From: Pseudomonadota bacterium
GTDB lineage: Bacteria > Pseudomonadota > Alphaproteobacteria > Rhizobiales > Pleomorphomonadaceae
NCBI GenBank assembly: GCA_018262505.1
Contig: JAGSYV010000089.1
Location: 1-32,580, forward strand
Length of the DNA: 32,580 bases
Direction: 5' to 3'
Positions 23,170-30,700 of this stretch are shown one piece after another. Each line of letters opens with the position of its first letter. The first letter of the stretch is position 1. Position numbers and translations under genes: made by a program. The notes beneath the pieces were generated by a model that saw nothing but the letters and a program-made list of their open reading frames with translations, was not told the DNA's origin and made no database searches.

Positions 23170-24695
23170 GGCTGGTCTCCTGACGATCGGAGGGTGGCAC
23201 GACGGGCGTTCCAGATCGGCGCCGACAGGCCGGCGATCGCGGCGTGAAGCTCGAACAACAGCGCGTAGCGCGCAGCATCGGCCGGATCGGGCGTGTGGCG
23301 ACGCAGCCGTTCTCTCCGGCGTGGCGTTGCCTCGATATCGACATGCCCGACGGCGGCGGCGGCGATCAGCGCGGCGCCCCATAGGCCGTGGTCGCTGTCG
23401 TCAGAGGCGACGATGGTGGTGCCCAGCACGCTGGCAAGAATGTCGCACCACAAGGCGTTGCGGCCGCCACCGCCAGTCAGGATCACCTCGGCCGGCTGGT
23501 CGAGGCCGGTCGAACGGAAGCAGTGCTTCATCGAATAGGAGACGCCCTCGAGCACCGCGCGCGCCAGATCGGCGCGGGTGGTGGCGGTTGTGAGGCCGTG
23601 GAAGGCACCAGTCGCCTGCGGCGCCACGAAGGGTGCGCGCTCGCCGGCAAGGTAAGGCAGGAGCTGCACACCATGGCTTCCCACCGGAGCCGTAGCGGCA
23701 AGGCGACCATAGGCGGAAGCGATGGCAGCGGTATCGCCGGCTGCGGTGATGTCGGGATGGAGAGACACGAACCAGTCGTAGGCCTGGGTGCCGGTCAGCG
23801 GCGCGATCACCCGGATGAAGCGGTCGGCGTAGGAATGGGCGAGGGTGGCACCGATCGGCTCACCGGCAAAGGCTTCCGGTTCGGTCACCACGTTGAGCAT
23901 GGCCGTGGTGCCGAGCACGAGATAAACGTCGCCGGGACGACCGAGCCCCATGCCGGCCATCTGGGCGCCAAGGTCAATGGTGCCGGTGGCGACCGGCGTG
24001 CACGCCTTGAGCCCAAGTGCGGTGGCCGCCTCTGGCGTCAGTCCGCCTTTGATGCCGATAGAGCGAGCCGGTGGCGGCAGCGCGCCGGCGAATTCGCCGA
24101 CACCGAGGAGGTCGAGAGTGGCGGTGTCGTAGACGCGACGCTCGATGTCGAGGAAGGGAATCGAAGCATCGGAATAGTCGGTGGAGAGGACGCCGGTGAG
24201 GCGGAGGTTGACCCAGTCTTTGCAAAACAACAGATGGGCAATGCGCTTTGCCCTGTCCGGTTCGTTGTCCTTGACCCAGCGCAGCAACGTGCCGGCTGTG
24301 CCGGCCCAGTTGGCGGTGCGGCTATAGCGCGACAACCTTGCCGACGTCCCGTCGGCGATCCAGTCGAGGATCAGGTCGTCGGCACGGCTGTCATTCCACA
24401 GGATGGCGTTGCGCACCGGTCGGAGGTCGGCATCGAGGGGCCACAGGCCGTCGCCCTGACCGGAGACGCCGATGGCGGCGATATCGACGTCGCCAGTGTC
24501 GGAAAGGGCGGTGCGCATGGCGGCAACAGCCGTCGCCCACACCTCGTCCATGTCCTGTTCCGACCAACCTGGCTGGAGGCGGATCGACCGGCTTGGCCGT
24601 GACGCCGCGCCGAGCCGCCGGCCGCCGGCGGTGAACACCGCCGCCTTCACTGACGTCGAGCCGACATCGACCCCAAGATAGGCCGTCTCAGCCAT
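23166..24695 (-). CDS. FGGY-family carbohydrate kinase
   Basis: Actin-fold sugar kinase of 509 residues, of the xylulokinase/ribulokinase/erythritol kinase class. Phosphate 1 motif LGVDVGSTSVKAAVF is at 7-21, then IAAIGVSGQGDGLWPLD, the substrate-contact LWNDSRADD, ATGTIDLGAQMAGMGLG, and the C-terminal adenosine/FGGY region VILTGGGGRNALWCDILASV with DHGLWGAALIAAAAVG. The ATG at 24695 has GAGGA in the right place. It is the first gene of the operon. It phosphorylates a pentulose, tetritol or similar; the exact sugar is unknown. The tail after residue 455 is Arg-rich but ends normally. Confidence 0.93.
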   Translation of the reverse strand: MAETAYLGVDVGSTSVKAAVFTAGGRRLGAASRPSRSIRLQPGWSEQDMDEVWATAVAAMRTALSDTGDVDIAAIGVSGQGDGLWPLDADLRPVRNAILWNDSRADDLILDWIADGTSARLSRYSRTANWAGTAGTLLRWVKDNEPDRAKRIAHLLFCKDWVNLRLTGVLSTDYSDASIPFLDIERRVYDTATLDLLGVGEFAGALPPPARSIGIKGGLTPEAATALGLKACTPVATGTIDLGAQMAGMGLGRPGDVYLVLGTTAMLNVVTEPEAFAGEPIGATLAHSYADRFIRVIAPLTGTQAYDWFVSLHPDITAAGDTAAIASAYGRLAATAPVGSHGVQLLPYLAGERAPFVAPQATGAFHGLTTATTRADLARAVLEGVSYSMKHCFRSTGLDQPAEVILTGGGGRNALWCDILASVLGTTIVASDDSDHGLWGAALIAAAAVGHVDIEATPRRRERLRRHTPDPADAARYALLFELHAAIAGLSAPIWNARRATLRSSGDQP

Positions 24696-24830
24696 CTTCG
24701 TCCTCGCTTTACAGATGATGTCTGAATTTACATATGTCCTATCTGCGAACTAGGAAATTTCTGCCAAACCCGTGGCCCAAAAGGAAAAACTCTCCCGCGA
24801 GACGACGGTGCCGGCAGAGTCCGGTGACAA
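24696..24830 (-). promoter_or_regulatory. Promoter/operator region of the FGGY kinase operon
   Basis: Between the terminator of the upstream operon and the kinase start lies an AT-richer leader. It contains the perfect 8-bp palindrome ACATATGT (24730-24737) inside a wider CAGAT...ATCTG inverted repeat (24712-24746), a plausible binding site for the SorC regulator. Promoter boxes cannot be assigned firmly. Confidence 0.35.
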
Positions 24831-24869
24831 CAAAAAAACCGACCCCAGCGGGAGACGCCGGAGCCGGTT
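24831..24869 (-). terminator. Intrinsic terminator of the transporter/oxidase operon
   Basis: Read on the minus strand, AACCG at 24869-24865 pairs with CGGTT at 24841-24837. Inner pairing (CTCC with GGGG, GCG with CGC) closes a TCTCC loop, and the stem is followed at once by seven Ts (24838-24832). It lies 36 bases after the stop of the binding-protein gene at 24905, so it ends the run that begins at 32175. Confidence 0.85.
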
Positions 24870-24904
24870 CTGGTTGTGACGGGCTGGTCTTTTGCGAGAT
24901 CGGC

Positions 24905-25838
24905 CTACTTGACCGTGGGAATCCACGGGGCCGTGGCGACATCGCTTTCGTTGAACGCCGGCACCTTGGTCGCCAGTTCCTCGATGGTGGTGACGCCGGC
25001 CGAGCGCAGTCCGGCCTGGGTCAGCAAGGTCGGCTTGATGATCAGATTGTGGTCGACGGCTTCACCGGCCACCAACTTGGCGGCGGTCCGGATGGCGGCG
25101 GCCCCGACAACGGCCGGGTTGGTGGCGACGGTGGCGACCCACGGGCTGCCCTCGGCAACGATCTCCTGGATGTCGGCGGTCGACACGTCGGCCGAATAGA
25201 TCTTCACCTTGTCGGCGACGCCGAGTTCGGTCGCCGCGAGCTTCACGCCGCGGGCGAACTCGTCATAGGGCGCGAAGACAACGGAGATGTCGGAATTCGC
25301 GCGCAGCACTGCTTTCGCCTGGTCGGAGGTGGAGAGCGCCGTCGTGGCGTTGACGGCACCGAACTGCGCCTTCTCGACGACGCCGGGATTGGCCTTTTTG
25401 AAGCCCTGCCAAACCTCGTTGCGCCGGTCGAGCGGCGCGAAGCCGGCGACATAAGCATAGCCGGCGTTGAAGCTGGTGCCGTTGTCCTTCACCGCCAGAT
25501 CGAGGGCGAGACGGGCGAGTTCGTGATCGCTCTGCTCGACCTGCGGCACGGCGGGATTGTCGATGTTGACGTCGAAGGCCACCACCTTGATGCCGGTCCT
25601 GGCGACCGGGGAACACCTGCAGAGCGACGCCGAGCGCCGCCGACTGTGCCTTGGCGCCGGCCTGAACCGCCGAGAAGAAGTCGCCGGCCGAGATGAAGCC
25701 GACCAGGGCGAACTTGACGCCTCCTTTGTCGAAGGGCGCCGGCGCGCCGGCCAGACCACCTGCGAAAGCCGCGGTGGTGATCAGAAGGGAGGCGACAAGC
25801 GCGCCGGACGACGCGGCGGCCTTTCCGAAAAAGGTCAT
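24905..25838 (-). pseudogene. Sugar ABC transporter binding protein, broken by internal deletion and frameshift
   Basis: Close paralogue of the binding protein at 28633-29673. The N-terminal part is good: ATG at 25838, a signal peptide ending TTAAFA, then GLAGAPAPFDKGGVKFALVG and ALGVALQVFPG. At about 25600-25612 the frame changes and the match resumes at TGIKVVAFDVNIDNPAVPQ, running to WIPTVK and the stop. Compared with the paralogue, about 44 residues are missing, from after the ALGV segment through the stretch equivalent to INNGRPEVLKDVAQKALD. The missing part forms the first half of the N-lobe, so no working protein is expected. It is the last gene before the terminator. Confidence 0.85.
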
Positions 25839-26049
25839 CTTGAAAAATCCTGCTGCGGCCGGAAGGCCTGATGAATGATGGCGACGGTCCCGCATGATCG
25901 GCTGTAACGCGCGTGCGGCCATCTCAAGGATATTAATCTATAGATAAAATAGTCAAAGGATGGTCTGATCGCTTTCGCCGGCAGCGGCGACGATCGGTTT
26001 CCTTTGACGCATCGTGAGGGAAAACTATTCCTTCCGATGTTGAATTTGC
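25839..26049 (-). promoter_or_regulatory. Spacer with candidate promoter/operator in front of the broken binding-protein gene
   Basis: On the minus strand a TTGACT (25956-25951) and a TAATAT (25935-25930), 15 bases apart, resemble a promoter. Between them sits the perfect 10-bp palindrome ATCTATAGAT (25936-25945), an operator-like position. Upstream, 25967-25995 can form a hairpin (GATCG..CGCCG-CTGC-CGGCG..CGATC) without a clear T-run, possibly attenuating readthrough from the flavoprotein gene. Confidence 0.45.
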
Positions 26050-27417
26050 TTAGATCGGCGGCAGGATCTTGTCGGGGTTGAGAATGCCCTGGGGGTCGAT
26101 GGCGGATTTCAGCGCCCGCATCAGCGCGATGGCGGCGTTGCCGAACTCTTCGCGCATGTACTCGATCTTGCCCGAGCCGATGCCGTGTTCGCCGGTCGAG
26201 GTGCCGCCGACGGCGATGGCGTGATGGATCAGTTCGGCGTTGACGGCGCGGACGCGGGACAGCTCGGCCGGGTCATCGGGATCGACGGCGAACATCACGT
26301 GGAAATTGCCGTCGCCGACATGGCCAAGGATGGCGGCTGTGGCGTCCGCTTTCTCGACGAGGTCGCGGGCGAGTGCCACCGAGCCGGCCAGTTCGGAGAT
26401 TGGCACGCAGATATCGGTCGCCCAGCCCTTGGCGCCGGGGCGGGCGGCGAGCACGGCGTAAAAGGCGTTGTGGCGGGCCTTCCACAGGCGTGAGCGCTCC
26501 TCCGGCGTCGTCGCCCAGGAAAATTCGTCGGCGACGATGCCGCGCACCGTTTCCACCTGCTCGGCGACGCCCTTTTCCGAGCCGTGAAACTCAAACAGCA
26601 GCGTGTCGGCGCTGCCAAGATCCAGCTGGGAATAGGCGTTGGTATAGTCGACGAGCCGCTTCTCCATCAGCTCGACGCGGGCGATCGGCACGCCATACTG
26701 GATGACGGCGATGGCCGCCTGCGCCGCGCTGGCGAGATCGGGGAAACGGCAGGTCGCCGCCGCCGTCGCCTCGGGGATGCCGTGCAGGCGCAGCGTCACT
26801 TCGGTGATGATGCCGAGCGTGCCCTCCGAGCCGACGAACAGCCGCGTCAGGTCGTAGCCGGCCGCCGACTTGCGGGCACGGCTCGACGTGCGGATCACTT
26901 CGCCGTTGGCCAGCACCACGGTCAGCGACAGCACATTGTCACGCATGGTGCCGTAACGCACGGCATTGGTGCCGGACGCCCGTGTCGCCGCCATGCCGCC
27001 GAGCGTGGCGTTGGCACCGGGATCGACCGGGAAGAACAGGCCCTGATCGCGCAGATAGACGTTGAGCGCCTCGCGCGTGACGCCGGCCTCGACGGTGCAG
27101 TCGAGGTCCTCGGGACTGATGCGCAGCACCTTGTTCATGTGGGTGAGATCGAGCGACAGGCCGCCGCGACTCGCGGCGAGATGTCCTTCGAGCGAGGTAC
27201 CGGCGCCGAAGGCGATGATCGGTATGCCGTCGCCGGCGCAGAGCTTCACGACATCCGCCACCTCGCCGGTGGTTTCAGCGAAGAAAACGGCGTCGGGCGC
27301 GGCGATGGCGTGATAGGTCTCGCCGCCACCGTGCTGCTCTCGCAGCGCCTGCGAACGGGAAAAGCGGCTGCCGTAGCGAGCGGCCAGAGCGGCAAAGGCC
27401 TCAGACTGTTCATACAT
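26050..27417 (-). CDS. FAD-linked oxidase, D-lactate dehydrogenase/glycolate oxidase GlcD type
   Basis: Flavoenzyme of 455 residues oxidising a 2-hydroxy acid such as D-lactate, D-2-hydroxyglutarate or glycolate, and passing electrons to a quinone or cytochrome. The PCMH FAD domain carries PIIAFGAGTSLEGHLAAS, FPVDPGANATLGGMAATRAS and KSAAGYDLTRLFVGSEGTLG. The C-terminal FAD-oxidase domain carries the metal/substrate motif ILGHVGDGNFH and STGEHGIGSGKIEYM. There is no signal peptide. It follows the LVIVD-repeat gene by 17 bases. In a sugar catabolic setting it could oxidise glycolate or lactate released by sugar cleavage. Confidence 0.92.
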   Translation of the reverse strand: MYEQSEAFAALAARYGSRFSRSQALREQHGGGETYHAIAAPDAVFFAETTGEVADVVKLCAGDGIPIIAFGAGTSLEGHLAASRGGLSLDLTHMNKVLRISPEDLDCTVEAGVTREALNVYLRDQGLFFPVDPGANATLGGMAATRASGTNAVRYGTMRDNVLSLTVVLANGEVIRTSSRARKSAAGYDLTRLFVGSEGTLGIITEVTLRLHGIPEATAAATCRFPDLASAAQAAIAVIQYGVPIARVELMEKRLVDYTNAYSQLDLGSADTLLFEFHGSEKGVAEQVETVRGIVADEFSWATTPEERSRLWKARHNAFYAVLAARPGAKGWATDICVPISELAGSVALARDLVEKADATAAILGHVGDGNFHVMFAVDPDDPAELSRVRAVNAELIHHAIAVGGTSTGEHGIGSGKIEYMREEFGNAAIALMRALKSAIDPQGILNPDKILPPI

Positions 27418-27434
27418 TTCGCGGGTCTTTCCGA

Positions 27435-28574
27435 TCAGCCGCCGTATTCGATGATTTCGAGGCCGGCGTTGTAGTCGGTCGCATAGATCAGGCCGGTGGC
27501 ATCGACGAAGACGTCGGCCGACTGGATCACCTGTGATCGCCCAGGCCGGCGATCGGTCATCACACGTGGCGCCGCCGGCACCAGCGCGCCGGTCTCGCGC
27601 GGCCGGTAGGGGTCGGAGATGTCGAAGGCGCGGATGCCGGCATTCTGCCAGGTGGCGAAGATCAGGGTGTCCGAAACGAAGCTGCCGGGACGGTTCTCAT
27701 GCAGATTGTGCGGGCCGAAATGGCCTCCCTTGTTCGGATAGTCCGCCTCGTCCGGCACCGGCAGCGTCGAGATAGAGATCGGGTTCTGGGGGGCGCGGAT
27801 ATCGAACAGCCAGGTCAGCTTGCGGCCGTCTTCCTCGTTGTCGAGCACCGCCTCGTCGGCGACGACCAGCAGGTCGCGGCCGGGCAGGGGCAGTGCCGAA
27901 TGGGTGCCGCCGCCGTACGGTGGGCACCAGTTGCGATGAACGATGAGCTTCGGCGCGGAACGATCTGAAATATCGAGCAAAGTCAGTCCACCGTCGCGCC
28001 AGCAGGCATAGGCGGTGTCACCGGAAACGAGGGCGTGATGCAGCGCCCAGCGCTTGCCGTCAGGGGCGGCGAGCTGTTCGCCGGCTGCCGTGTTCATGCC
28101 CGGCAGCCACCATTTGCCGACGATCACCGGTTTGGTCGGATCGGCAAGATCGATGGTGACGAAGATGTAGTCGGTGAAGCCAGCGAGCAGCGCCGAGGCA
28201 TAGGCCCAGCGGCCGCCGACATACCACAGGCGATGAAAGCCGATGCCGCCGGACTCGAGTTGGCCGATCTTCCTCGGGCGGTCGGGCTTGGAAATGTCGT
28301 AGACGGTCATGCCGGCCGCCCAGGCTTGCTTGCTGGCGGCGACACCGAACGTCTCGCCGACCGATTTCGTGTAATAGACCCTCTCGTCGGTGGCGACGTC
28401 GACATCGGCGAACAGGTCGAGGGCGTTGATCACCAGCAGCAAGTCGCCATGCGCCTGCAGATGGATGTTCCAGGTGTTGTCCGGCGCCGGCACGTAGGTG
28501 ACCTCGCCGGGGCGCTTCGGATCGCGCACGTCGATGATGGAGAAGCCGCGCGACCAGGGATGGCCGGAACTCAT
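27435..28574 (-). CDS. LVIVD-repeat beta-propeller protein, probably N-terminally truncated
   Basis: The 379 residues show repeating strands of the LVIVD type, for example FSIIDVRDPKRP, MTVYDISKPDRPRKIGQL, IFVTIDLADPTKPVIVGKW, LTLLDISDRSAPKLI, TWLFDIRAPQNPISIS and IRAFDISDPYRPRETG. These build a beta-propeller. The function is not known; relatives are found beside sugar or hydroxy-acid catabolic genes. The frame opens abruptly inside the first visible repeat (HPWSRGFSIIDV), with a stop codon directly before the ATG. Relatives normally have a further 30-40 residues (first blade strands) there, so the 5' end was probably lost. No signal peptide is present. Confidence 0.8.
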   Translation of the reverse strand: MSSGHPWSRGFSIIDVRDPKRPGEVTYVPAPDNTWNIHLQAHGDLLLVINALDLFADVDVATDERVYYTKSVGETFGVAASKQAWAAGMTVYDISKPDRPRKIGQLESGGIGFHRLWYVGGRWAYASALLAGFTDYIFVTIDLADPTKPVIVGKWWLPGMNTAAGEQLAAPDGKRWALHHALVSGDTAYACWRDGGLTLLDISDRSAPKLIVHRNWCPPYGGGTHSALPLPGRDLLVVADEAVLDNEEDGRKLTWLFDIRAPQNPISISTLPVPDEADYPNKGGHFGPHNLHENRPGSFVSDTLIFATWQNAGIRAFDISDPYRPRETGALVPAAPRVMTDRRPGRSQVIQSADVFVDATGLIYATDYNAGLEIIEYGG

Positions 28575-28583
28575 TCACGCAGA

Positions 28584-28606
28584 GGGCGCCGCCGACGGCG
28601 ACGCCC
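28584..28606 (-). promoter_or_regulatory. Intercistronic GC hairpin after the binding-protein gene
   Basis: GGGCGTCGCCG and CGGCGGCGCCC form a nearly perfect 10-11 bp stem with a minimal loop. It lies 27-49 bases past the binding-protein stop, with no T-run. The position parallels the hairpin at 18197-18220 in the other transporter operon and suggests the same role in mRNA stability. It also lies exactly where the LVIVD gene seems to have lost its start. Confidence 0.5.
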
Positions 28607-28632
28607 GTGTTCAGGTCAGAAGATCAATCAGT

Positions 28633-29673
28633 TCACGGCTTGGGCGCCGGTATCCAGCTCGCCGTGGCGGCGTCGGAGGCGCTGAACGCCGGGAACTTCT
28701 GCTGCAGGTCTTCGATGGTCTCGATCTTGTTGTTGACGAGATCGTCGCGGGTGACCAGCGTCGGCTGCAACAGCACGGATGCGCCGGGATTCTGACCAGC
28801 AATCGACAGCGACACGGCGCGCACCGCCACCTCGCCGACGACGGCGGCATTGGTGGCGGCGGTTGCCACCCAGGTGCTGCCCGGCTCGTTGATCAGCTGA
28901 ATGTCGGCGGTGGAGATATCGACGCCGTAGATCTTGGTCTTGTCGGCGACGCCGAGTTCGTCAATGGCCAGCTTGACGCCCTTGGCGAACTCATCCCACG
29001 GCGTGAAGATCACCGATATTTCCGGATTGGCGCGCAGCACCGCCTTGGTCTGGTCGGCGACCGAGGCCGGCACGGTGTCGTTGACGACGCCCCAGACAGC
29101 CTTTTCGGTCAGGTTGTGCTTGGCGACGAAGTCCTTGAACACGGCATAGCGGCGGTCGAGCGGCGCGAAGCCGGCGACATAGACGGCGCTGGCGACGAAG
29201 CCATCACCCTTGTCCTTCACCGCCTGCTCCAGCACCAGACGCGCCATGTCCTTGTCGGACTGCTCGATCTGTGGGATGGCGGGATTGTCGAGATTGACGT
29301 CGTAGGCGACCACCTTGATGCCGGCATCGAGCGCCTTTTGGGCAACGTCCTTCAGCACTTCCGGACGGCCGTTGTTGATGACGATGCCCTTGACGCCACG
29401 ATTGATCGCCTGCTCGACGAGGGTGCGTTCGGTGTCGTTATCGTTGCGGGCCTGCGACAGCGTCAGCGTGACGCCGAGCGCCTCGGCCTGCCGTTTGGTG
29501 CCGGCTTCGAAGGCCTGCAGCCAGTCTCCGCTGCCGAGGAAGCTGACGACGGCGATTTCAACACCGCTCTTGTCGAAGGGAGCCGGCGCACCGGCCAGGC
29601 CTTCGGCCTGTGCCGAGGAGACGAGAAGAGCGGTGCCGGCGGCGAAGCCGGCGAGGGAGGAGATGAGCTTCAT
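28633..29673 (-). CDS. Sugar ABC transporter substrate-binding protein
   Basis: Exported type-4 periplasmic binding protein of 346 residues. The signal peptide is MKLISSLAGFAAGTALLVSS with AQA cleavage, then GLAGAPAPFDKSGVEIAVVS, NRGVKGIVINNGRPEVL, IKVVAYDVNLDNPAIPQ, AVLRANPEISVIFTPWDEFA and DKTKIYGVDISTADIQ. All parts of the two lobes are present. It is closely related to the broken copy at 24905-25838, so one arose by duplication. Its permease and ATPase are encoded just upstream in the same operon. Ligand is probably a sugar or polyol handled by the adjacent kinase/dehydrogenase operon. Confidence 0.93.
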   Translation of the reverse strand: MKLISSLAGFAAGTALLVSSAQAEGLAGAPAPFDKSGVEIAVVSFLGSGDWLQAFEAGTKRQAEALGVTLTLSQARNDNDTERTLVEQAINRGVKGIVINNGRPEVLKDVAQKALDAGIKVVAYDVNLDNPAIPQIEQSDKDMARLVLEQAVKDKGDGFVASAVYVAGFAPLDRRYAVFKDFVAKHNLTEKAVWGVVNDTVPASVADQTKAVLRANPEISVIFTPWDEFAKGVKLAIDELGVADKTKIYGVDISTADIQLINEPGSTWVATAATNAAVVGEVAVRAVSLSIAGQNPGASVLLQPTLVTRDDLVNNKIETIEDLQQKFPAFSASDAATASWIPAPKP

Positions 29674-29717
29674 CGTGGTTCCGTGAGTTGGGGGGCGAAG
29701 TGGTCGGGTTGGCCTTG

Positions 29718-30700
29718 TCAGCTTCGGGCGCGGCCAAAGCCGTACGTCATGGCGAGTGCTCCGACGAGCACGGCGCCCTTGACGAAATCCTGCGTGTAGT
29801 AGGGGGCGTTCAGCATGGTGAGACCATTGAGGAGAACGCCGACGAAGACGGCGCCGACGGCGGTGCCGAACACGTTGGGACGCCTCAGGCCCAGCACTGT
29901 GAAGCCGATCAGTGAGGCGGCCACTGCGTCCATCATCAGCGACGACCCGGAGGAGACGTCGCCGCGTCCGACGCGGGCGGCGACGACGATGCCGCCGAGT
30001 GAGGCGAGCGTCGCCGACAGCACATAGGCGATCACCTTGAGGCGGGCGGTCGAGGCCCCGGCCAGGCGGGTGGCCAGTTCGTTACCGCCGGTGGCAAACA
30101 GCAGACGACCAATGCGGGTGTGCTCAGTCAGCACATAGAGCAGGGCGGCGACGATCAGCGTCAGGATCACCGGCACCGGCACCAGCCCGCCGATCGACGA
30201 GCGGCCGATGGTGAGGAACAGCGGATCGTACTTGCGGCGGTCGGGATCAGCTGCAGGCCGGTGAGCAGGAACATCATGGCCAGCGTCGCCAGCATGTCGG
30301 GGATACGCAGGCGGACGATCAGAAACGAGTTGATGATGCCGATCGTCGCGCCGAAGGCCAGCACCAGCGGCACGGTGAGCAGGGCGTCAAGCCGCCAGAC
30401 GATCATGGCGTAGCTCGCCGCCATCACCGACGATGCCGCGACGGCGCCGACCGACAGATCGAAGCCACCGACCGCCATGGAAATGGTGACGCCGGCGCCG
30501 AGGATGGCCACCACGGCCACCGCCTGCAGGATGCTCATCAGGTTGTTGATGCCGATGAAGGCCGGCTGGGCCAGCGTGAAGCCGATCATCAGCAGCACGA
30601 GCAGGATGAAGATCGCGCCGTTGCGGACGAGATCTGCAAGCTGGGAAAGTGAATTTCCGCCGGCCGCCGGGGCTGAAACGGCGTTGCTGTCGGATGTCAT
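29718..30700 (-). pseudogene. Sugar ABC transporter permease (RbsC family), frame broken
   Basis: The N-terminal part reads normally from the ATG at 30700 (overlapping the ATPase stop as ATGA) through GVTISMAVGGFDLSVG and VRLRIPDMLATLAMMFLLTG to QLIPTA. At about 30231-30245 the frame shifts. The continuation DRRKYDPLFLTIGRSS, PVPVILTLIVAALLYVLTEH, the coupling helix ATGGNELATRLAGAS and GLRRPNVFGTAVGAVFVG follows in another frame to the stop at 29718. The periplasmic loop at the break also looks shorter than in relatives. If real, the permease is split and the transporter dead. A single-site assembly error could also explain it. Confidence 0.8.

Noticed and set aside
23388..24602. 404-codon plus-strand frame opposite the FGGY kinase
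   Set aside because: Glycine-rich, low-complexity antisense reading with no recognised domain. The opposite strand encodes a complete kinase.
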